In this document: positions 1 through 5,171 of the stretch, piece by piece | How the letters are laid out: the number at the start of each line of letters is the position of its first letter | Numbering within the stretch: the first letter of the stretch is position 1 | Source: Planktothrix sp. UBA8402 | GTDB lineage: Bacteria > Cyanobacteriota > Cyanobacteriia > Cyanobacteriales > Microcoleaceae | Direction: 5' to 3' | DNA length: 5,959 bases | Assembly: GCA_003456035.1 (NCBI GenBank) | Contig: DMPJ01000101.1 | Span: forward strand, 3,302 to 9,260 | The notes under the pieces: model-generated | What the model was told of the DNA's origin: nothing | What the model saw: only the letters and a program-made list of their open reading frames with translations | Databases searched by the model: none | Program-made: the position numbers and the translations under genes

Positions 1-137
1 CAACTGGATAAGTCGATATTCGCCATCGCGTCAAAGTCCGTTGTGTAGAAGCGAGGGGTCAGCAACGTCTCTTGAACCGGATTTTTAATACCGGGGCGCA
101 GTCCTTGAGTTTCGGGGTTTTGGATAGTATTTACCAT
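1..137 (-). CDS. acsF: Mg-protoporphyrin IX monomethyl ester (oxidative) cyclase AcsF/ChlA, 5' part only
   Basis: Reading the minus strand from the ATG at 137-135 gives 45 codons that run off the left edge. The peptide begins [18 protein letters not shown] and contains [17 protein letters not shown] (residues 23-39), the conserved N-terminal signature of the di-iron aerobic cyclase that forms ring E of protochlorophyllide. The di-iron ligands lie outside the window. A Shine-Dalgarno AAGGA is present 9 nt before the ATG (147-151), which supports this start. The gene is divergent from ho and hemN. By analogy with the chlAII-ho2-hemN group of other cyanobacteria it may be the low-oxygen isoform (ChlAII), but 45 residues do not settle ChlAI against ChlAII. 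Family assignment is firm; isoform is inference. Confidence 0.9.
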   Translation of the reverse strand, partial: MVNTIQNPETQGLRPGIKNPVQETLLTPRFYTTDFDAMANIDLSS

Positions 138-169
138 CGCTGCGATTCCTTAAATATTACTCTCTAGTT

Positions 170-198
170 ATTAAACTATATGATTCCGGTTTTGTCTA
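170..198 (-). promoter_or_regulatory. Candidate promoter of acsF
   Basis: On the minus strand there is a -35-like TAGACA (198-193), a 17-nt spacer and a -10-like TTTAAT (175-170), placed 33 nt before the acsF start codon. Five of six bases match TTGACA. The spacing is ideal for a sigma-70-type promoter. The same TAGACA word recurs in the palindrome at 310-325 on the ho side, so it could instead, or also, be a regulator half-site. No transcription start data were available. Confidence 0.45.
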
Positions 199-309
199 GT
201 GTTTTCTGTAAATTTTTCAGTCAGTAAAGAATTGTAACAGATATATAACCAACCAGCGATATAGTGATACATTCATTCAAGCGGTAAAAACGAAACCTCG
301 TGATCACCG

Positions 310-325
310 TAGACAAATCTGTCTA
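310..325. promoter_or_regulatory. Palindromic operator candidate upstream of ho (TAGACA-N4-TGTCTA)
   Basis: A perfect 6-4-6 inverted repeat, TAGACA AATC TGTCTA, ends 38 nt before the ho start codon, inside the 226-bp divergent region 138-363. A dyad of this size is typical of MarR-type regulators. The homologous low-oxygen genes in other cyanobacteria are activated by the MarR-type protein ChlR. A third TAGACA half-site (193-198, minus strand) is the -35-like element of acsF. A weak -10-like TAATCT (341-346) would put the ho -35 region inside the dyad. Binding by ChlR is inference. Confidence 0.4.
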
Positions 326-363
326 TTGTTCAGAAAAATTTAATCTTATTCATCAATAAAACC

Positions 364-1011
364 ATGACAAACTTAGCTGAAAAACTCAAACTTGGCACCC
401 AACAGTCTCACAGTAATGCCGAACATACCGGATTTATGAAAAACTTTTTATCCGGGGGGATCACTAGAGAATCTTTTTGTCAACTTTTGAGTAATTTATA
501 TTTTGTTTATAGCCAATTAGAAGCAGAATTACAATCTCATCAAACCGAACCAAATATTAGCAGAATTTATTTTCCCGAACTCAACCGGAAAGCCAATTTA
601 GAGAAAGACTTAAACTTTTATTATGGAGAACATTGGCCAGATAATATTACCGCTTCTCCTGCTGCCCAAGCTTATGTTTCCCGACTTCGTGAACTTTCTG
701 CTACCGAACCCACGTTATTAATTGCTCACTCCTATACTCGCTATATGGGTGATTTATCTGGAGGACAAAGTTTAAAGAAAATCGTCCAATCTGTCTTTAA
801 TTTAGAAGAACATCAAGGAATTTGTTTTTATGAATTCGATGAAATTCCAGATATCAATGAATTTAAAAACCTATATCGTCAAAGATTGAATGAATTAGTC
901 CTAACTGAACAACTCCAAGATCAAGTTGTCGCCGAAGCCAATAACGCTTTTACCCTGAATATTGCCATGTTGCGAGATTTAGGAGAAGCTCCAACTCCAG
1001 CTACCGTTTAA
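364..1011 (+). CDS. ho: Heme oxygenase (biliverdin-producing), ferredoxin-dependent cyanobacterial type
   Basis: This soluble enzyme opens heme to biliverdin IX-alpha, CO and iron, the first step toward phycobilins. Family hallmarks are visible: the proximal heme ligand His16 in QQSHSNAEH, NLYFVYS (44-50), RIYFPELNRK (67-76), and the distal-helix motif AHSYTRYMGDLSGGQ (121-135), whose glycines and Asp130 line the oxygen-binding side. At 215 residues it is about 25 to 35 shorter than the 240-250-residue Synechocystis HO-1 and HO-2. The missing part is the C-terminal tail after the last core helix, so catalysis should be intact. No clear Shine-Dalgarno precedes the ATG, but the N-terminus MTNLAEKLK aligns with family starts. 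hemN follows after 46 nt with no terminator, suggesting co-transcription. That context favours the low-oxygen HO-2-type copy over HO-1, but the sequence alone does not decide. Confidence 0.95.
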   Translation: MTNLAEKLKLGTQQSHSNAEHTGFMKNFLSGGITRESFCQLLSNLYFVYSQLEAELQSHQTEPNISRIYFPELNRKANLEKDLNFYYGEHWPDNITASPAAQAYVSRLRELSATEPTLLIAHSYTRYMGDLSGGQSLKKIVQSVFNLEEHQGICFYEFDEIPDINEFKNLYRQRLNELVLTEQLQDQVVAEANNAFTLNIAMLRDLGEAPTPATV

Positions 1012-1057
1012 TTTCGTTTATTATCCACAATCATAACTTATTAGGGAGAACAAATCA

Positions 1058-2443
1058 ATGGTTTTTTCGGTTGCCAATGTGGCGTTTGATTTTGATTTAA
1101 TTGAAAAATACGGTAATGCGGTTCCTCGTTATACCAGTTATCCACCAGCTACGGAATTAAAAGATGGATTTACGCCCTTAGACTGGGAATTTTCCTTAAC
1201 TGAATCTAATCAACGCCAATCTCCCTTATCTCTCTATTTTCATATTCCCTTTTGCCAAACAGCTTGTTATTTCTGCGGCTGTAATGTGATTGTTTCTAGT
1301 AATAAAAATGCAGCTAAAACTTATATCGACTATTTGTCAAAAGAAATTGAATTCACTTCCGTGTTTATTGATACTCGACGCCCAGTTACCCAACTGCATT
1401 GGGGCGGTGGCACACCAAATTACTTATCCTTAGAACAAGTTGACTCCTTATGGGGAACAATTAATAAACAGTTCACCTTTGACGATAAAGCCGAAATTTC
1501 TATTGAGATTAATCCTCGATATGTCGATAAAAACTATATCTTTTTCCTCAAACAGATCGGGTTTAATCGAATTAGTTTTGGGATTCAAGACTTTAATCCC
1601 CAGGTTCAAGAAGCAGTTAATAGAGTCCAACCGGAAGCTCTGCTATTTGATGTGATGGACTGGATTAAAGAAGCCGGGTTTGAAAGTGTGAATGTAGACT
1701 TAATTTATGGCTTACCTCATCAAACCTTGTCCAGCTTTAAAGAAACCATTCAAAAAACCATTAAACTCGATCCAGATCGAATTGCAATTTTTAACTTTGC
1801 CTATGTTCCCTGGATGAAACCTGTACAGAAAAATATTCCCCAATCTGCCTTACCCCAACCCCATGAAAAGTTAGAAATTTGGCAAATGTCGATCCAAGAA
1901 TTAACCGATAATGGCTATGTTTTTATTGGCATGGATCACTTTGCTAAACCCAATGATGAATTAGCGATCGCCCAACGAAATTCAACCTTAAAACGGAATT
2001 TTCAAGGTTATACAACCCAACCCGAAGCCGAACTTTATGGATTTGGCTTAACATCCATTAGTATGTTAGAAGATACCTATGCTCAAAATCATAAACGATT
2101 AAAAGAGTATTATCAAGCCATTGATCAAGGCATTTTACCCGTAAGTAAAGGGTTTAAATTAAGTAAAGATGATATTCTCAGACGAGATGTAATTATGCAA
2201 ATTATGTCTAGTTTTTACTTAGATAAATCTCAAATCGAATCTAAATATCATCTCGATTTTGACAGTTACTTTGCCCAAGAATTAATCGCCATGCGTCCCT
2301 TAATTGCCGATGGCTTAGTTCAGTCCAATTATGATTCCATTGTGGTGACAAACTTAGGCAGACTTTTAGTCAGAAATATTGCCTTTTTATTTGATACCCA
2401 TACTCCCGCCCTACAGGAACAAAAATTATCAAAGGCGATTTAA
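1058..2443 (+). CDS. hemN: Oxygen-independent coproporphyrinogen III dehydrogenase (radical SAM)
   Basis: HemN decarboxylates two propionates of coproporphyrinogen III to give protoporphyrinogen IX without oxygen, using S-adenosylmethionine and a [4Fe-4S] cluster. The radical-SAM motif FHIPFCQTACYFCGC carries Cys66, Cys70 and Cys73, followed by the HemN-specific Cys75. Tyr60 and His62 match E. coli Tyr56 and His58. The SAM-binding GGGTP is at 116-120, and the C-terminal substrate-trip region (about 370-461) is complete. Length 461 aa agrees with the 457 aa of the E. coli enzyme, and family-typical PRYTSYPPATE (23-33) is present. This makes it genuine HemN rather than the shorter HemW relative. 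A Shine-Dalgarno AGGGAG (1043-1048) lies 9 nt before the ATG. It sits just after ho, and the pair supplies oxygen-poor heme synthesis and heme-to-bilin turnover. Confidence 0.97.
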   Translation: MVFSVANVAFDFDLIEKYGNAVPRYTSYPPATELKDGFTPLDWEFSLTESNQRQSPLSLYFHIPFCQTACYFCGCNVIVSSNKNAAKTYIDYLSKEIEFTSVFIDTRRPVTQLHWGGGTPNYLSLEQVDSLWGTINKQFTFDDKAEISIEINPRYVDKNYIFFLKQIGFNRISFGIQDFNPQVQEAVNRVQPEALLFDVMDWIKEAGFESVNVDLIYGLPHQTLSSFKETIQKTIKLDPDRIAIFNFAYVPWMKPVQKNIPQSALPQPHEKLEIWQMSIQELTDNGYVFIGMDHFAKPNDELAIAQRNSTLKRNFQGYTTQPEAELYGFGLTSISMLEDTYAQNHKRLKEYYQAIDQGILPVSKGFKLSKDDILRRDVIMQIMSSFYLDKSQIESKYHLDFDSYFAQELIAMRPLIADGLVQSNYDSIVVTNLGRLLVRNIAFLFDTHTPALQEQKLSKAI

Positions 2444-2467
2444 TTGCTAGATTGTTCAAAATCCAGT

Positions 2468-2495
2468 AAGGTGGGTTATGCCCACCTTTATTTTT
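2468..2495 (+). terminator. Hairpin plus T-tract between hemN and hemJ
   Basis: A perfect 8-bp stem AAGGTGGG (2468-2475) and CCCACCTT (2481-2488) encloses the loop TTATG and runs into TTTATTTTT (2487-2495). This is a good Rho-independent terminator starting 24 nt after the hemN stop. It resembles the small GGTGGGC-type palindromic repeats scattered through cyanobacterial genomes. It ends 17 nt before the hemJ start, so hemJ is either read by leakage past it or expressed separately. Confidence 0.65.
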
Positions 2496-2512
2496 AGGTT
2501 TTCATTGGATAT

Positions 2513-3067
2513 ATGACTTATTTTTGGTTTAAATCCTTTCATATCATCGGAATGGTTGTCTGGTTTGCGGGTTTATTTTATCTAGTCAGATTATTTGTTT
2601 ATCACGCCGAAGCCGAAGACAAACCCGAACCCGCCCGCAGCATTTTAAAAGAACAATATGAATTGATGGAAAAACGTCTTTATGGCATTATCACAACCCC
2701 GGGAATGGTGGTAACAGTGGTAATGGCGATCGCACTTTTAATCACAGAACCCAGTCTTTTAAAAGATATGTGGCTGCATCTAAAATTAGGATTAGTTGCG
2801 GTTTTAATCGCTTATCATTTTTATTGTGGTCGAATAATCCGACAATTAGCAACTAATAAAATCCGGTTTACCAGTCAACAATTCCGGGGTTTAAATGAAG
2901 TGCCAACGGTACTTTTATTAGTGATTGTTTTACTAGCAGTATTCAAAAATAGTTTGCCCCTTAATACTGCTATTGCTGTGATTGGCAGTTTTGTTTTAGG
3001 GATGATTGTCTTCTTTCAACTCTATGCCTTACATCGACAAAAAAACACCCAGCAAGCTATCAGTTAA
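2513..3067 (+). CDS. hemJ: HemJ-type protoporphyrinogen IX oxidase (UPF0093 membrane protein)
   Basis: HemJ oxidises protoporphyrinogen IX to protoporphyrin IX in the membrane and is the usual cyanobacterial replacement for HemG and HemY. The 184-residue protein has the family pattern: KSFHIIGMVVWFAGLFYLVRLF (7-28, with His10), MEKRLYGIITTPGM (52-65), WLHLKLGLVAVLIAYH (87-102) and RGLNEVPTVLLL (125-136). About five hydrophobic segments are seen near 9-30, 58-78, 89-104, 130-145 and 152-172, ending in a short basic tail. The conserved His and Arg residues fit reports that the enzyme binds heme b. There is only a weak GGA before the ATG. It acts directly after HemN in the pathway and lies next to hemN on the same strand, but a terminator-like hairpin separates the two. 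It lies convergent to the Uma2 gene. Confidence 0.93.
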   Translation: MTYFWFKSFHIIGMVVWFAGLFYLVRLFVYHAEAEDKPEPARSILKEQYELMEKRLYGIITTPGMVVTVVMAIALLITEPSLLKDMWLHLKLGLVAVLIAYHFYCGRIIRQLATNKIRFTSQQFRGLNEVPTVLLLVIVLLAVFKNSLPLNTAIAVIGSFVLGMIVFFQLYALHRQKNTQQAIS

Positions 3068-3103
3068 TAGAGAAAAAAACCCAAACTGGTTAAGTCTATT
3101 AGC

Positions 3104-3141
3104 AAAAAATCAATTTCTTTAAGGGTTGATAATGATTTTTT
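3104..3141. terminator. Weak AT-rich inverted repeat after hemJ, possible terminator
   Basis: AAAAAATCA (3104-3112) is repeated in inverse as TGATTTTTT (3133-3141) across a 20-nt loop, 36 nt after the hemJ stop. The T-run at the 3' side could end hemJ transcription. The stem has only two G-C pairs and the loop is long, so this is a tentative call. Confidence 0.2.
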
Positions 3142-3169
3142 AGATTGCTTGGTATCTATCTATACAAGA

Positions 3170-3195
3170 GGTGCGTGCGCTGCGGCTTACGCACC
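3170..3195. repeat. Small dispersed cyanobacterial palindrome (GGTGCGT...ACGCACC)
   Basis: A 7-bp inverted repeat GGTGCGT (3170-3176) and ACGCACC (3189-3195) surrounds a GC-rich 12-nt loop and is followed by CTAC. It closely resembles the GTAGGGTGCGTTA...TAACGCACC family of short repeats common between genes in filamentous cyanobacteria. The GC-rich block stands out in AT-rich surroundings. It lies between the convergent ends of hemJ and the Uma2 gene, where it could serve as a two-way RNA hairpin. No T-tract follows on either strand. Confidence 0.6.
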
Positions 3196-3225
3196 CTACA
3201 AGTTCAGAATCTTGAAAACCGCTAT

Positions 3226-3768
3226 TTAACTGATTAATCTTTCAACAGATATCTCAATATCTGGAAAAGCTAAGGAGGTAATCATCCCTTGATTAATAAT
3301 TTGTTGACTCAAATAAATATTATTTTCAGGATTTCTAAATATGATTAATTGTTTTTGGGATAAATCTAAAACCCAATATTCCTCAATTCTAGCTTGAGCA
3401 TAAATTGATAATTTTAATTCTAAATCTTTTTTTAAACTACTTTTAGCCACTTCAATGATCCAAAAAATATCCTCACTATATGGATGATGATCTTGATAAG
3501 TTGACTCTGGTAGTCGGACAATAGCAATATCCGGTTCGGGTTCAGAGTCTAAAATGGTAATGGGGCCATTAAAACGAATATCAGCTTTACCCGTTAACAA
3601 GGTTTCTAAATATTTCGTGCCTTGCTTGGCAGTATAATAATGAATCGGACTTTCTGGACTCATTTCAACGATTTCACCTACTAATAGTTCAACTTTGCGA
3701 TCGCACAAAATCCCAGCATTAATCATCTGGTGATAATCCTCTACAGACCATTTTACTAACGTCTTCAT
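3226..3768 (-). CDS. Uma2 family protein (DUF820, PD-(D/E)XK nuclease fold)
   Basis: The 180-residue protein has the complete Uma2 layout. It opens with WSVEDYHQMINAGIL (7-21) and KVELLVGEIVEMSPESPIHY (25-44, with Glu27 and Glu32). These are followed by SEPEPDIAIV (75-84, Asp80), FWIIEVAKSSLKKDLELK (102-119, Glu106 and Lys119) and YAQARIEEYWVLDL (123-136). Asp80, Glu106 and Lys119 are the likely metal-site residues of the restriction-endonuclease-like fold. The family is greatly expanded in cyanobacteria and its biological role is largely unknown, so nuclease activity here is inference. Start: ATG with AGAGG about 10 nt upstream, plus a promoter (3788-3816). The first 43 codons and all this upstream DNA are duplicated near 4340-4539. 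The gene lies 97 nt downstream of DUF29, with its own promoter in between. Confidence 0.88.
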   Translation of the reverse strand: MKTLVKWSVEDYHQMINAGILCDRKVELLVGEIVEMSPESPIHYYTAKQGTKYLETLLTGKADIRFNGPITILDSEPEPDIAIVRLPESTYQDHHPYSEDIFWIIEVAKSSLKKDLELKLSIYAQARIEEYWVLDLSQKQLIIFRNPENNIYLSQQIINQGMITSLAFPDIEISVERLIS

Positions 3769-3840
3769 GGCAGAATTACCTCTTTTAATTATAGAGTTGA
3801 GTTGTTTCTATATTAACATTTTTTAGGGAGTTTCTACAAA
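3641..3840 (-). repeat. Direct repeat, copy A: 5' end and promoter of the intact Uma2 gene
   Basis: These 200 bp align without gaps to 4340-4539, offset by 699 bp. I count 14 mismatches by hand, about 93% identity. Ten lie in the coding part (3641-3768, five synonymous and five amino-acid-changing) and only one in the first 62 nt upstream of the start codon; the other three are at the far edge. Copy A leads into the full gene. Confidence 0.95.
3788..3816 (-). promoter_or_regulatory. Promoter of the Uma2 gene
   Basis: On the minus strand a perfect TATAAT (3793-3788) lies 17 nt from a -35-like TTAATA (3816-3811), four of six to consensus. The -10 ends 19 nt before the ATG, leaving a short leader that contains the AGAGG ribosome site. 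Both boxes are retained unchanged in the duplicate at 4487-4515, which supports functional importance. Confidence 0.6.
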
Positions 3841-3865
3841 ATAGAGTAAAATTTTATATAATCAT

Positions 3866-4294
3866 TTACTCTGGTAAAAATTCAGGGGATAAAATCTCTG
3901 TTAAGGTATAGGGACAAGTTTCAGGAAATAAAGATAACCCGGTTTCTCTTTCCGCGCTCAGAGTCGCCAAAGGATAGACATCTTCTATCGCTTCAGTCAA
4001 ATTAGGTTGAAGACTAGGGTTTTTTTGTAGAATTTTTTCTAACCGGAGGCGTTGCTCTTTAATCGTTAATTGCCAACTCCGAGATCGTAAGTTAGGCTGA
4101 AATTGCCATTTTAATAAGTGCATAATTAAAACTTCTAATCGGCTTTCTAATTGTCGTTTTTCCGAGCGTCCCATGTCCTCTATTTCTTCAGCAATGTTTT
4201 GCCAATCAATTTGATTAAGTTGTCCCGTTTTTAATAGCTGTACCTGTTCATTTGTCCAAGCATAAAAGTCTGTTTCATGGGTGGTTGAGTTCAT
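3866..4294 (-). CDS. DUF29 family protein
   Basis: The 142-residue protein shows the DUF29 signature from end to end: ETDFYAWTNEQVQLLKTGQL (7-26), NIAEEIEDMGRSEKRQLESR (33-52), LIMHLLKWQFQP (56-67), RSRSWQLTIKEQR (70-82) and the closing FPETCPYTLTEILSPEFLPE (123-142). It is predicted mostly helical and soluble, with no signal peptide or membrane segment. DUF29 proteins are abundant in cyanobacteria and have no established function. A strong Shine-Dalgarno AGGAGA lies 4 nt before the ATG (4299-4304). It sits 32 nt downstream of the truncated Uma2 leader ORF and probably uses that copy's promoter. The coding part is not part of the 200-bp duplication. Confidence 0.9.
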   Translation of the reverse strand: MNSTTHETDFYAWTNEQVQLLKTGQLNQIDWQNIAEEIEDMGRSEKRQLESRLEVLIMHLLKWQFQPNLRSRSWQLTIKEQRLRLEKILQKNPSLQPNLTEAIEDVYPLATLSAERETGLSLFPETCPYTLTEILSPEFLPE

Positions 4295-4326
4295 AGATTC
4301 TCCTGTAATTCAAGATGCTATTTACT

Positions 4327-4467
4327 TTATTTTTTAAAATGAATGGGACTTTCGGGACTCATTTCAATAATTTCACCTGCTAATAGTTCAACTTGGCGAT
4401 CGCACAAAATCCCAGTATTAATTATCTGGTGATAATCCTCTACAGACCATTTTACTAAGGTTTTCAT
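4327..4467 (-). pseudogene. Truncated Uma2 paralog (46 codons), possible leader ORF of DUF29
   Basis: From the ATG at 4467 the minus strand reads 43 codons colinear with the N-terminus of the Uma2 protein at 3226-3768. There are five substitutions (M15I, A18T, K25Q, V30A, V34I). Homology breaks at codon 44, and the frame then reads F-K-K-stop. The whole nuclease core after residue 43, including the Asp80, Glu106 and Lys119 equivalents, is missing, so no Uma2 activity is possible. The ribosome site AGAGG and TATAAT promoter are kept. The stop lies 32 nt before the DUF29 start, so the remnant could act as a translated leader. It is most simply a decaying fragment left by duplication and rearrangement. 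Confidence 0.9.
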
Positions 4468-4539
4468 GGCAGAATTACCTCTTTTAATTATAGATTTGAG
4501 TTGTTTCTATATTAACATTTTTTAGGGAGTTGTCACAAA
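4340..4539 (-). repeat. Direct repeat, copy B: truncated Uma2 5' end plus promoter
   Basis: Second copy of the 200-bp unit at 3641-3840, same orientation, gap-free. Homology stops abruptly on both sides: at 4339, where the reading frame reaches a stop three codons later, and after 4539. The HIP1 site GCGATCGC is conserved in both copies (3697-3704 and 4396-4403). DUF29 occupies most of the DNA between the copies. Confidence 0.95.
4487..4515 (-). promoter_or_regulatory. Duplicated promoter ahead of the Uma2 remnant and DUF29
   Basis: An identical copy of the Uma2 promoter boxes: TATAAT at 4492-4487 and TTAATA at 4515-4510 on the minus strand, 17-nt spacing. With the paralog truncated, the first intact gene downstream is DUF29, whose start lies about 190 nt further on. 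No other comparable promoter was seen in the 32 nt between the remnant and DUF29. Confidence 0.5.
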
Positions 4540-4577
4540 TCCGATCACTGTAATCTAATTAAAATAGAAATATTGCT

Positions 4578-5168
4578 TCATTTTACTTCATCTATCCAGT
4601 CTTTAATTCGCTGTTCTAAATTCAACAAATCTTCTGGACAAAGTTGCCGTAGTCGTTTATAGTTTCCAGCAGCTTTTTCAGCCATAATTTTTCGACCTTC
4701 TCCTGGGGTTTCTAACAGATTTTGTTGTTTAGCTAAGGGTATAAAATATCGTTCTTTTGGATGTTCTTCTCGACGGACTTCTTGCCATTTCCATTCCGAA
4801 GATAAATCATATCCAGCTAACACCCATACCTCTATTTCTTGCCAAGCATTTTCCGCTAAAAGTAAACTCTGACGGGATGTTAAAATTTTTGCTGCTTCTT
4901 GTTCTAGTTTGTTTAACGCTTGTTTTCGTCCCTCTTTTCCATCACGGTCAACACATAATATAAATAAATCAGCTTTTCCGCGATACTGTTTAATAATAGC
5001 TAATATATTTTCAATTTTTAAAGCTTCATTCACTCCACCTAATAGGGGGTCTTGACAAACTTGAACCTGAGCTTTTGTTTTCCCTAAGTTTGACATCATT
5101 GCTTTGATAATGGGTTTAAGCATATATTGATCTTTACGGAAATCTTCAGGAATAACTAAAACTTTCAT
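4578..5168 (-). CDS. TOPRIM/DUF4276-like protein partnered with an AAA ATPase
   Basis: No named gene is recognised. The 196-residue soluble protein looks like the small partner of COG4637-type ATPases. A beta strand with an acidic residue opens the chain (MKVLVIPEDF, Glu8). A hydrophobic strand ends in an acidic pair, LFILCVDRDGKEG (68-80, Asp74 and Asp76), recalling the Glu plus Asp-x-Asp metal site of TOPRIM domains. AENAWQEIEVWVLAGYDL (105-122) matches the EIEAW-type motif of DUF4276-like proteins. The C-terminal third is charged and helical. It starts 3 nt after the ATPase stop, with its AGGAGG inside the ATPase's last codons, so the two are translationally coupled and probably form a complex. 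A nuclease role is inferred from the motif pattern only; a catalytically inactive TOPRIM-like fold is equally possible. Confidence 0.6.
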   Translation of the reverse strand: MKVLVIPEDFRKDQYMLKPIIKAMMSNLGKTKAQVQVCQDPLLGGVNEALKIENILAIIKQYRGKADLFILCVDRDGKEGRKQALNKLEQEAAKILTSRQSLLLAENAWQEIEVWVLAGYDLSSEWKWQEVRREEHPKERYFIPLAKQQNLLETPGEGRKIMAEKAAGNYKRLRQLCPEDLLNLEQRIKDWIDEVK

Positions 5169-5171
5169 AAA

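Noticed and set aside
300..307. GTGATCAC palindrome as a CRP-type site
   Set aside because: CRP-like sites need TGTGA-N6-TCACA spacing; here the arms are fused, and an 8-bp palindrome alone is weak evidence.
1440..1655. Open frames on both strands within hemN (plus 1440-1655, minus 1448-1630)
   Set aside because: Both lie wholly inside the well-supported hemN frame, have no family-like sequence, and are shadows.
3847..3856. TAAAATTTTA palindrome just after DUF29 as a terminator
   Set aside because: No loop, no G-C pairs and no following T-tract; expected by chance in such AT-rich DNA.
3641..4539. Paired 200-bp repeats as ends of an insertion sequence or transposon
   Set aside because: The copies are direct gene fragments with coding and promoter content. 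There is no transposase between them and no terminal inverted repeats or target duplications were seen.
4757..4963. Plus-strand open frame of 68 codons opposite the TOPRIM-like gene
   Set aside because: Antisense to a gene with strong ribosome site and coupled partner; hydrophobic low-information peptide with no recognised motif.
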